Positions 39,166 through 46,551 of a stretch of 64,000 nucleotides of DNA are shown one piece after another. The notes under the pieces were generated by a model. It ran no database searches. It saw only the letters and a list, made by a program, of their open reading frames with translations, and had not been told where the DNA came from. This stretch comes from an uncultured Pseudomonadales bacterium. Lineage in GTDB: Bacteria; Pseudomonadota; Gammaproteobacteria; Pseudomonadales; Azotimanducaceae. Position numbers and translations under genes: made by a program. The DNA lies in the NCBI GenBank assembly GCA_958295875.1, contig OY282379.1, positions 3,253,046 to 3,317,045 on the forward strand, written 5' to 3'. The number at the start of each line of letters is the position of its first letter. Positions within the stretch are counted from its first letter, which is position 1.

Positions 39166-42100
39166 ATGGCACATATGAAGCGGTTTACGTTCGCCGCTGT
39201 CGCGCTGGCGCTGGCCACTTGGACCAAGGCGGCTAACGACTTGGAAACGTTGGTCGACATTCCCGATGCGACCCTCAACGTGGTATTGGCAATCAAACTA
39301 GGATGTCGACGAGGCCCATGCCGACACCCCTTACCCGCCGACGAGTTGGGCCGCATTTCCGTTTTGCGCGTACCCGACTTTTCTGGTGTTGAACGCTCGG
39401 ATTTGGGTATTAGACGATTGGATGGCATTGAGTATGCCATCAGCCTAAGGGAGCTAAGGGCCAGGGGTGGAGCGATCTCCGACGTCGCGCCGCTGGCCGG
39501 CCTGAAGCAGCTGGAACGTCTCGTCCTGAGCCGGCACGAGATCGTGGACGTGTCGGCGCTGGGATCGCTCAAGTCCTTGAAAGAGCTCAACCTGTCCAAC
39601 AACGCGATATCGCAGGGCGTGTCGGCGCTGGGATCGCTCAAGTCCTTGAAAGAGCTCAACCTGTCCAACAACGCGATATCGCAGGGCGTGTCGGCGCTGG
39701 GATCGCTAGGGTCCTTGGATTCGCTCTACCTGTCCAACAACAAAATTGCGGACGTGTCGGCGCTCGGATCGCTGGATCTGAGAAAGCTTGACCTAAGCGG
39801 CAACGAGATCGCGGACGTATCGGGGCTGGGGTCGCTGAGCATGGGGGATTATGTAAACGCCTTGCCCCATAATGCGAGAGCTCTCTACCTGTCCAACAAC
39901 AAAATTGCGGACGTGTCGGGGCTGGGGTCGCTCGGGAGCTTGGATTGGCTCTACCTGTCCAACAACGCGATCGCGGACGTGTCGGCGCTGGGGTCGCTCG
40001 GGGACTTGGAACGGCTCTACCTGTCCAACAACGCGGTCGCGGACGTGTCGGCGCTGGGGTCGCTCGAGTCCCTCAGGTGGCTCGACCTGAACAACAACAA
40101 GATTGCGGACGTGTCGGCGCTCCGATGGCTGGAGTCCCTGGGGTATCTCGACCTAAGCGACAACGCGATCGCGGACGTGTCGGCGCTGGGATTGGCCCCG
40201 AGGCTCAACTACCTTGACTTGAGCGGCAACGAGATTGCGGACGTTTCGGCGCTGGGATCGATCGGTCACTTCGATTACCTTGACCTAAGCGACAACGCGG
40301 TCGCGGACGTTTCGGCGCTGGGATCGAACGATGAACTGCGCTGGCTCGACCTGAGCGGCAACGAGATCGCGGACGTGTCGGCGCTGGGATTGGCCCCGAG
40401 CCTCAACTACCTTGACTTGAGCGGCAACGAGATTGCGGACGTGTCGGCGCTGGGGTCGCTCGAGTCCCTGTGGCATCTCGACCTAAGCGGCAACCGAGTC
40501 ACGGACCTCACTCCCTTGGCCGGGTTGGTGGGCTTGGGATCCCTGTTTCTGAACGACAACCAAGTCACGGACCTCACCCCTCTGTACTTTGGTCCCCTGC
40601 GGCAACTCCACATCCGAAACAACGCCGTCCGGGACCTGTCGCCGTTGCTGGCCGCCACTCAAGGGAGGTGCTTAGCTTACTCTGATTGTTCGTTGAAGGT
40701 GGTGGACGTGCGGGGAAATCCGCTGTCTGGCGAGGCGTTGAGCGCTTTGGGCACGCTGCGGGAAAGGGGCGTCACCGTTCTGGCGGGCGAGGCGGTGCCG
40801 TACTTCCCCGCGGCCGGCGGCAGCCGCGAGGGCTTCGCTCGGATCATCAACCGGAGCGACGCGGATGGCGAGGTGCTCATCGAAGCGGTGGACGACGCCG
40901 GCGTCCGCTTCGGGCCCGCGCGCATGGACGTGGGCGCTCGGCGGGCCGTTCACTTCAATTCGCGGGACTTGGAGAACGGCAACGCGGCCAAGGGCCTCCG
41001 CGACGGCGTTGGCCGCCCAACCGCCGGCGACTGGCGCTTGGAGGTGACTTCCTCCTTGGACATCGAGGTGCTGTCCTACGTGCGCACGGACGACGGCTTC
41101 GTCACCGCCATGCACGACGTGGCGGCCCCGACGCACATCGGGGCGGGCATCGGTTTCGCTGACCCCGCCCCCTTAGCGTGGCTGCCCTTCTTCAACCCCG
41201 GCAGCAACGAGAGCCAGCGGAGCAGCGTGCGCGTGGTGAACCTGAAGACCTACGGTAGTACTTCATGGGCGGCGATGGGCTACGACGATCGCGGCGCGCG
41301 GCGCCAAATCCTAGATCGTGTATATGCTCGTGAGTTAAATTTGCGGCCCGGCAGTGCGATGACCCTCACGGCACAGCGGTTGGAGAGCGACTACGACCTT
41401 CGCGACGGCCACGGCAAGTGGCAACTGGTGGTGCCTGGGTTCACCCTGCCGCGCATCGGGTCTCAGGAGTTGGAGTACCTGTGGCTGGCGATGGGCCTCT
41501 TGGAGAGCCCCACGGGGCATCTCGCCAACCTCTCCACGGCGCCGGACAACGCGGAGCCGCTGGCGGGCGGCGGCGCCAGGCACCGCGTGCCGCTGTTCCC
41601 CGCCGCCGGCGGCGCGCGACAGGGGTTCGTGCGGGTGATCAACCGGTCGCACTGCTCAGGCGACGTGGCAATAGAGGCGGTGGACGACGCGGGCAACCGT
41701 TCCGGCCCGGTGCGCTTGGAGCTGCGCGGTCTGCACGCAGCGCACTTCAACTCCCAAGACCTGGAGGCGGGCAACGCCGCGAAGGGGCTCTCCGGCGGAG
41801 TGGGGATGGGCGAAGGCGACTGGCGCCTCGAGCTCACGTCCGCCCTGTACCTCCAGGTGCTGTCCTACGTCCGCACGGCGGACGGCTTCGTCACGAGCAT
41901 GCACGACTTGGCGCCCCGCGCCGCGGACGGCAGCCACCGCGTCGTGTTCTTCAACCCCGGCAGCAACCCGCGGCAGGTGAGCAAGCTGCGTCTGGTCAAC
42001 GACGGCGACCGGGCGGCGTCGGCGACGATCGCGGGCACTGACGACGGCGGCTCCGATTCGGGGACGGTGGCGGTGACGGTGCCGGCGGGGCAGGCGCTAA

Positions 42101-42414
42101 CGTTCACGTCCGCGCAGCTGGAGGCGGGCGGCGGGGCCCTCTCGGGCGGCTTGGGCGACGGGTCGGGCAAGTGGCGGCTGCGGGTGGAGTCCGACGAGCC
42201 GCTCTCGGTGATGAGCTTGCTGGAGAGCCCGACCGGCCACCTCGCCAACGTCTCGACCGGCACGGAGGGTGCCATCGGGGTCAACGCCGACCTGCCTTGG
42301 ATGGAGGACATCAGGGAATACTCGGGCGAAGGCCGCCACAGGGGATACCCGCATGTCGACCGGCGTTGGATGGAAGAGAAGCTATGTTTTCCGTCTTCGT
42401 GGACAGGATGGTGA
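39166..42414 (+). CDS. secreted leucine-rich-repeat protein with two bipartite modules
   Basis: 1082 residues with a signal peptide (about 1-22). Residues about 85-500 hold roughly 17 SDS22/internalin-like leucine-rich repeats of 21-23 residues with consensus LxxLxLSxNxIADVSALGSL. Two A+B modules follow (A at about 545-660 and 805-925). The first B half is divergent, reading FFNPGSNESQRSSVRVVN, and the second is typical. The C-terminus runs DLPWMEDIREYSGEGRH to a stop created by a tandem duplication. The family suggests protein-protein or host-surface binding. No catalytic domain is seen. Start ATG 39166 or the ATG three codons later. Confidence 0.82.
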   Translation: MAHMKRFTFAAVALALATWTKAANDLETLVDIPDATLNVVLAIKLGCRRGPCRHPLPADELGRISVLRVPDFSGVERSDLGIRRLDGIEYAISLRELRARGGAISDVAPLAGLKQLERLVLSRHEIVDVSALGSLKSLKELNLSNNAISQGVSALGSLKSLKELNLSNNAISQGVSALGSLGSLDSLYLSNNKIADVSALGSLDLRKLDLSGNEIADVSGLGSLSMGDYVNALPHNARALYLSNNKIADVSGLGSLGSLDWLYLSNNAIADVSALGSLGDLERLYLSNNAVADVSALGSLESLRWLDLNNNKIADVSALRWLESLGYLDLSDNAIADVSALGLAPRLNYLDLSGNEIADVSALGSIGHFDYLDLSDNAVADVSALGSNDELRWLDLSGNEIADVSALGLAPSLNYLDLSGNEIADVSALGSLESLWHLDLSGNRVTDLTPLAGLVGLGSLFLNDNQVTDLTPLYFGPLRQLHIRNNAVRDLSPLLAATQGRCLAYSDCSLKVVDVRGNPLSGEALSALGTLRERGVTVLAGEAVPYFPAAGGSREGFARIINRSDADGEVLIEAVDDAGVRFGPARMDVGARRAVHFNSRDLENGNAAKGLRDGVGRPTAGDWRLEVTSSLDIEVLSYVRTDDGFVTAMHDVAAPTHIGAGIGFADPAPLAWLPFFNPGSNESQRSSVRVVNLKTYGSTSWAAMGYDDRGARRQILDRVYARELNLRPGSAMTLTAQRLESDYDLRDGHGKWQLVVPGFTLPRIGSQELEYLWLAMGLLESPTGHLANLSTAPDNAEPLAGGGARHRVPLFPAAGGARQGFVRVINRSHCSGDVAIEAVDDAGNRSGPVRLELRGLHAAHFNSQDLEAGNAAKGLSGGVGMGEGDWRLELTSALYLQVLSYVRTADGFVTSMHDLAPRAADGSHRVVFFNPGSNPRQVSKLRLVNDGDRAASATIAGTDDGGSDSGTVAVTVPAGQALTFTSAQLEAGGGALSGGLGDGSGKWRLRVESDEPLSVMSLLESPTGHLANVSTGTEGAIGVNADLPWMEDIREYSGEGRHRGYPHVDRRWMEEKLCFPSSWTGW
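39550..39687 (+). repeat. 69-bp perfect tandem duplication within the LRR region
   Basis: Two identical 69-base units (39550-39618, 39619-39687) encode the 23-residue repeat VSALGSLKSLKELNLSNNAI plus SQG twice. Neighbouring repeats have drifted, so this is a very recent in-frame expansion. Confidence 0.92.
42073..42410 (+). repeat. 338-bp tandem duplication, first copy (in the LRR gene)
   Basis: It encodes the last B half-module and C-terminus. It begins GTGACGGTGCCGGCGGGGCA, and the same words recur at 42411. 338 is not a multiple of three, so reading into the second copy stops within two codons. Confidence 0.85.
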
Positions 42415-42738
42415 CGGTGCCGGCGGGGCAGGCGTTCACGTCCGCGGAGCTGGAGGCGGTCGGCGGGCCCCTCTCGGGCGGCTTGGGCGACGGGTGGGGC
42501 AAGTGGCGGCTGCGGGTGGAGTCCGACGCGTCGCTCTCGGTGATGAACTTGCTGGAGAGCCCGACCCGGCCACCTCGCCAACGTCTCGACCGGCACGGAG
42601 GTGGCCATCGAGGTCAACGTCGACCTGCCTTGGATGGAGGACATTCGGGGCACCTCGATCTACGCCTACGTTTACCGGCATTGGACGGAGGAGAAGCTAT
42701 GTTTTCCGTCTTCGTGGCTGGATTGGTACCACTACTAG
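42411..42738 (+). pseudogene. duplicated 3' end of the LRR gene (second tandem copy, frame broken)
   Basis: Near-copy of 42073-42410. It reads VPAGQAFTSAELEAVGGPLS in one frame, then an extra C in GACCCGGCCAC shifts the frame. After the shift the sequence reads DLPWMEDIRGTSIYAYVYRH and ends WLDWYHY at TAG 42736-42738. It has no start of its own. It probably preserves the ancestral C-terminus of the LRR protein. Confidence 0.75.
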
Positions 42739-42763
42739 CTGTCCCGTCGCCATTGGAGCCACT

Positions 42764-43096
42764 GTGCGCATTGCCCGGCCCGTTGCCATTGCGTTCCTCT
42801 TGAGCCTCGCTGGCTGCCAGAGCTATACGGATCCCGATGCCGGCCGCACCGTCGGCGAGGTGACGGACGACGCCAGCATCTTAGTGCGCGTCAAGGGCGC
42901 GTTGCTGGCAGACCGCGAGGTGAGCGGGTTGCGCATCAACGTGGAGGTGCATCAAGGAGTCGTTGCGCTGCATGGACGCGTGAAGAGCGAGGCACACCGG
43001 CTGCGGGCTTTGGGCATCGCCCGGGATGTCTCCGGCGTGGTTGAGGTGAAGGATCATCTTGAAACAGCCGGGGAGGCCACGAAGGAGCCGCGTTGA
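42764..43096 (+). CDS. BON-domain lipoprotein
   Basis: Predicted outer-membrane or periplasmic lipoprotein of 110 residues. GTG 42764 has GGAG six bases upstream and gives a signal peptide ending in lipobox LAGC (Cys near residue 18). A single BON domain follows: DDASILVRVKGALLADREVSG through ALHGRVKSEAHRLRALGIAR and DVSGVVEVKDHL. BON domains bind phospholipid surfaces (OsmY, DolP). DolP has two such domains, so this is a one-domain relative. It is convergent with hemF. Confidence 0.85.
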   Translation: MRIARPVAIAFLLSLAGCQSYTDPDAGRTVGEVTDDASILVRVKGALLADREVSGLRINVEVHQGVVALHGRVKSEAHRLRALGIARDVSGVVEVKDHLETAGEATKEPR

Positions 43097-43100
43097 ACGC

Positions 43101-44057
43101 TCAAGGTTCGTCTGCAGGGGAGAGCCAGTCTCGGGGCGGCAGAAAGCGTTCCGTCAACTCCGCTTCCGGCGAACCGGGCGCGGGGCGCCAGCCGTAGCGC
43201 CACTGCGCTCTTGGCGGCAGCGATGCCAGCAGGGATTCCACCCGCCGCCCGGATTGCAGGCCGTAGCGGGTGCCGCGGTCGATGGCTAGGTTGAACTCCG
43301 CGTAGCGACCGCGGCGCAGCAACATGAACGCCTCCTCGCGCTCGCCCCAAGGCATTGCCGTGCGGCGCTCGAAGATGGGCGCGTAGCCGCGCAGGAACGC
43401 GCTCCCCACGGCATCGACGAAGGCGAAGCTGGCGTTGAAACCGCCGCGCGTCCAGTCGTCGAAGAAGATGCCCCCTACGCCGCGAGCTTCGCCGCGGTGC
43501 TTGAGGAAGAAGTAATCGTCGCAGTTGCGCTTCAGTTCGGCGTGGAAGCCGCCATGCGCTTCGCATGCGTCGCTCGCCACGCGGTGCCAATGCACCACGT
43601 CCTCCTCGAACGGGTAGTGGGGCGTGAGGTCGAAGCCGCCGCCAAAGTGCCAAGCCGGCGCCGCGGGTGGGTGGGCGGGGAGAGGGCGGGGAAGGGTGGC
43701 CGCGACGAGGAAAAACCGCAGGTTCATGTGCGCGGTGGGCACATATGGATTGCGCGGATGCACGATCAACGAGAGGGCAACGGCTTGGAACGGCTGCCCG
43801 GCGAGGTGCGGATTGCGCTCGGTGGCGGCTGCTGGCAAGGCCGCGCCGATGCTGTGGGTGAACAGCACCGCGGCCTTCTCGATGGCAGCGCCATCCTGCA
43901 GCACGCGCGGCCGCGACAGGCCGCCGCCGGGAGTTGCCAAATCCTCGCCGCTGAACCGCCGTGCGCCGTCAAGCCGCTCCAGCTCGCGGATGATGTCGGC
44001 TTGTCGCTCGAGGAAACAGCGCCGCACGGTGGCGACCCAAGCGGCTTCGTCCATCAT
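43101..44057 (-). CDS. hemF: oxygen-dependent coproporphyrinogen-III oxidase HemF
   Basis: Heme biosynthesis enzyme, decarboxylating coproporphyrinogen III to protoporphyrinogen IX with O2. At 318 residues it is full length. The family blocks are visible: NPYVPTAHMNLRFF, WHFGGGFDLTPHYPFEEDVVHWH, KRNCDDYFFLKHRGEARGVG and FNLAIDRGTRYGLQSGRRVE. It indicates aerobic life. The gene is divergent from the acyl-CoA dehydrogenase gene. ATG 44057 or 44054. Confidence 0.95.
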   Translation of the reverse strand: MMDEAAWVATVRRCFLERQADIIRELERLDGARRFSGEDLATPGGGLSRPRVLQDGAAIEKAAVLFTHSIGAALPAAATERNPHLAGQPFQAVALSLIVHPRNPYVPTAHMNLRFFLVAATLPRPLPAHPPAAPAWHFGGGFDLTPHYPFEEDVVHWHRVASDACEAHGGFHAELKRNCDDYFFLKHRGEARGVGGIFFDDWTRGGFNASFAFVDAVGSAFLRGYAPIFERRTAMPWGEREEAFMLLRRGRYAEFNLAIDRGTRYGLQSGRRVESLLASLPPRAQWRYGWRPAPGSPEAELTERFLPPRDWLSPADEP

Positions 44058-44155
44058 GGCTACCCTCTAGGCCGCGACGCTTCGCCACGGGAGTGGAAGG
44101 CGGATTTTGCAGTATCCTGCGGCGATTTTGACGCGAGGCGGGAGGGCGCTTGGCC

Positions 44156-45778
44156 ATGGTCCACGATGACGCTGCCGTGGCCGAAGCGCGTGCGCTCATC
44201 GCCGCCGCCGGCCGGCAGTTGCGCCACGCCGCAGCGGGGCTGGACGAAACTGCGCAAATCCAGCTCTATGACCTTGCCTTTTCCTGCGCCGAGCTCGCCG
44301 CTGCCGAGGCCCTCTTGGACTATGCCGCGCTCGCAGCGCCGCCGGCCGAGGCGGCCCTGAAGACGGCCCTCGCGTTGGGCTTTTGCGCCGAAGCGGTGGG
44401 CAACTTCCAGCAGCGCTTGCGGCTGCGGCCCAGTGCCTACGGCCTGCGGGCGGACGACTTGGCCGACGATCACATCGCGTTCACCGAGCGCCATTTGGCG
44501 CCCGCCAACTTCTGCGCCATCGGCGCCGCGTTGCGTGAACGGGGCGGGCGGTTGCCAACGGATCATCTAGATGAAGAGAAGAGCCTCATCCGCGAGACCT
44601 TTCGGCAGTTCGCCGACGACCAGGTGGCGCCGCTGGCGGCGGACATCCACCGCCAAGACATGATGGTGCCAGACAGCATCATCGACGGGCTGCGGGAACT
44701 CGGTTGCTTTGGCCTGTGCGTGCCAGCGCGTTACGGTGGCTTGCAGCCCGATGACGCCGAAGACAGCTTGGGGATGGTGGTGGTCACCGAAGAGTTGTCG
44801 CGCGCTTCGTTGGGAGCCGCCGGCAGCTTGATCACGCGCCCAGAGATCATGGCGCGGGCGCTGTTGGAAGGCGGCACAGAGGAGCAGAAGCGCCGTTGGC
44901 TGCCGGGGCTTGCGGCGGGAGACCCGCTGTGCGCCATCTCGGTGACGGAGCCGGCCACGGGTTCGGATGTCGCTGCGGTGGCGCTTAAAGCGACGCCGGC
45001 GGATGGCGGCTGGCGGCTGAACGGCGCCAAGACGTGGTGTACGTTCGCCGGCAAGGCCGGCGCCATCTTGGTGTTGGCGCGCACAGACCAAGCGGCGCGC
45101 CCGCCACACCGGGGCTTGTCGCTCTTCGTGGTGGAAAAGCCCTCGACGGACGCCCGCGAGTTCGAACATGGCGATGGCCGCGGCGGCCGCGTCTCAGGCC
45201 GAGCGATACCCACCATCGGCTATCGCGGCATGCACTCCTTCGAGATGTTCTACGATGGCTTCTTCGTGCCGGCGGATGCCTTGGTGGGCGAGGCCCAAGG
45301 GCAGGGCAGGGGCTTCTACTACACCATGCGTGGCTTTGCTGGGGGGCGCCTGCAAACCGCTGCCCGCGCCGGCGGCCTCATGCGCGCGGCGTTCGAGGCG
45401 GGGCTGGCCTACGCCGAACAGCGCGAGGCGTTTGAACAGCCGGTGGCGAGCTATCCGCTCACATTGCAGAAGCTGGCGCGCATGGCGATGCATGTGACGG
45501 CTTGCCAACAGTTTGCCTACCAGACGGCGCGGCGCATGGACGCCGGCGATGGCCAGATGGAAGCGAGCTTGGTGAAGCTCCTCGCCTGCAAGGCGGCGGA
45601 ATGGGTCACCCGCGAGGCGATGCAGATCCATGGCGGCATGGGCTATGCCGAAGAAGTGGCGGCCAGCCGTTACTTTGTGGACGCGCGGGTGCTGTCGATC
45701 TTCGAGGGCGCCGAGGAGACGCTGGCGCTGAAAGTGGTTGGCCGCTCGCTGCTTGCGGAAGCCGCCAACGCGGATTGA
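44156..45778 (+). CDS. acyl-CoA dehydrogenase family protein with N-terminal extension
   Basis: FAD-dependent dehydrogenase of 540 residues. The first ~140 residues (rich in Ala and Leu helices) precede a complete acyl-CoA dehydrogenase fold: CAISVTEPATGSDVAA, GAKTWCTFAGKAG, GGRLQTAARAGGLMRAAFE and C-terminal HGGMGYAEEVAASRY. The catalytic-base region reads SIFEGAEETLALK. Size and N-terminal helical extension resemble (2S)-methylsuccinyl-CoA dehydrogenase of the ethylmalonyl-CoA pathway, but no other pathway gene is near, so the substrate is left open. etfAB lies about 15 kb away and could supply its electron acceptor. Confidence 0.85.
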   Translation: MVHDDAAVAEARALIAAAGRQLRHAAAGLDETAQIQLYDLAFSCAELAAAEALLDYAALAAPPAEAALKTALALGFCAEAVGNFQQRLRLRPSAYGLRADDLADDHIAFTERHLAPANFCAIGAALRERGGRLPTDHLDEEKSLIRETFRQFADDQVAPLAADIHRQDMMVPDSIIDGLRELGCFGLCVPARYGGLQPDDAEDSLGMVVVTEELSRASLGAAGSLITRPEIMARALLEGGTEEQKRRWLPGLAAGDPLCAISVTEPATGSDVAAVALKATPADGGWRLNGAKTWCTFAGKAGAILVLARTDQAARPPHRGLSLFVVEKPSTDAREFEHGDGRGGRVSGRAIPTIGYRGMHSFEMFYDGFFVPADALVGEAQGQGRGFYYTMRGFAGGRLQTAARAGGLMRAAFEAGLAYAEQREAFEQPVASYPLTLQKLARMAMHVTACQQFAYQTARRMDAGDGQMEASLVKLLACKAAEWVTREAMQIHGGMGYAEEVAASRYFVDARVLSIFEGAEETLALKVVGRSLLAEAANAD

Positions 45779-45783
45779 GCGCG

Positions 45784-46392
45784 CTACGGCTCTGCGGAAA
45801 GGCGGCGCGGCGCGCGGCGGCGTGGCCGCGTATCTTTGTTCGTCCCGCGCCGGGCGCGGATGACGCTCGCCGGCCCCAAGTCGAACAGGAAAATGGAAGC
45901 GATGCCGAGGCCCAAGAGCGCCGGCGCCATCGCCAGCGGCACTGGCAGCGTCAACGCGCCGACAAAGGTGGTGGCCGCGGCGACCAAGAGCACCATCGGC
46001 CGCGCCATCCACCAGTTCCACACGCGGTGGCGCCGGAACGTGGCATGGACGATGTTCACCGCGGCGCGCCCCCAAGCGGCGTTGTCGCCATCGCACATCA
46101 CCTTGGCGTGGGTGAACCAAGTGCCTTTGCCGTCGCACACCATGATGACCCGCTTGTCGCCGGCGGCGAACGCAAAGTCGAACTTGCGCAGCGTGTCCGG
46201 CACTTCGGAGCCGGCCACCTCGGCCAACGAGTCGAAGCTGATCTCGTGGTTGCCGACATAGACGGTGAGCTGGGAGATGGGCCGCTCGGATTCATCGAGG
46301 TGCCCCTGAAGCGACCAGTGCAGCATGCTCAAGTCTTCAATGTCGATGTCGAATGCATCGATGCGCAGCCGGTGGCTGAAGCTGGTTTTCAC
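45784..46392 (-). CDS. hypothetical protein with two C-terminal transmembrane segments
   Basis: 202 residues, not recognised. The N-terminal ~130 residues look soluble and beta-rich, ending AWGRAAVNIVHATFRRHRVW. Two hydrophobic stretches follow (PMVLLVAAATTFVGALTLPV and PLAMAPALLGLGIASIFLFD), then an Arg-rich tail. It is convergent with the acyl-CoA dehydrogenase gene, and divergent from the Ntn hydrolase gene across an AT-rich operator-like region. No catalytic motif was seen. Confidence 0.7.
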   Translation of the reverse strand: MKTSFSHRLRIDAFDIDIEDLSMLHWSLQGHLDESERPISQLTVYVGNHEISFDSLAEVAGSEVPDTLRKFDFAFAAGDKRVIMVCDGKGTWFTHAKVMCDGDNAAWGRAAVNIVHATFRRHRVWNWWMARPMVLLVAAATTFVGALTLPVPLAMAPALLGLGIASIFLFDLGPASVIRARRGTNKDTRPRRRAPRRLSAEP

Positions 46393-46473
46393 TTGAGCGC
46401 TCTACAGGGCAGTCCGCATGTGAAGCCGGATTCTAGCCGAAAACCCTGCCCTGGATGCTTCCATGTAATTTCG

Positions 46474-46489
46474 CATAATACATATTATG
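46474..46489. promoter_or_regulatory. palindromic operator-like site
   Basis: CATAATA-CA-TATTATG is a perfect 7-bp inverted repeat with a 2-base spacer, inside an AT-rich patch (46466-46497) in otherwise GC-rich DNA. It overlaps a second palindrome, ACATATTATGT. It lies between divergent genes, about 30 bases upstream of a TATAAT. It is probably a repressor or activator site; the regulator is unknown. Confidence 0.55.
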
Positions 46490-46519
46490 TTAAATTAGGT
46501 CGTCGAAGCGCTAGCAGCC

Positions 46520-46525
46520 TATAAT
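46520..46525 (+). promoter_or_regulatory. -10 element (TATAAT) of the Ntn hydrolase gene
   Basis: Perfect TATAAT 26 bases before the chosen GTG start. The best -35 candidate, TTAGGT (46495-46500), is weak and 19 bases away, consistent with a regulated promoter. Confidence 0.5.
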
Positions 46526-46551
46526 GGGCGCCTTCCTTGGCGGAGATGCGA

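Noticed and set aside
39541..40560. CRISPR array in the regular repeats
   Set aside because: The periodic DNA is in-frame leucine-rich-repeat coding sequence with 63-69-base periods and no unique spacers; no cas gene is present. The same applies to the FG-GAP repeats at 25690-26640.
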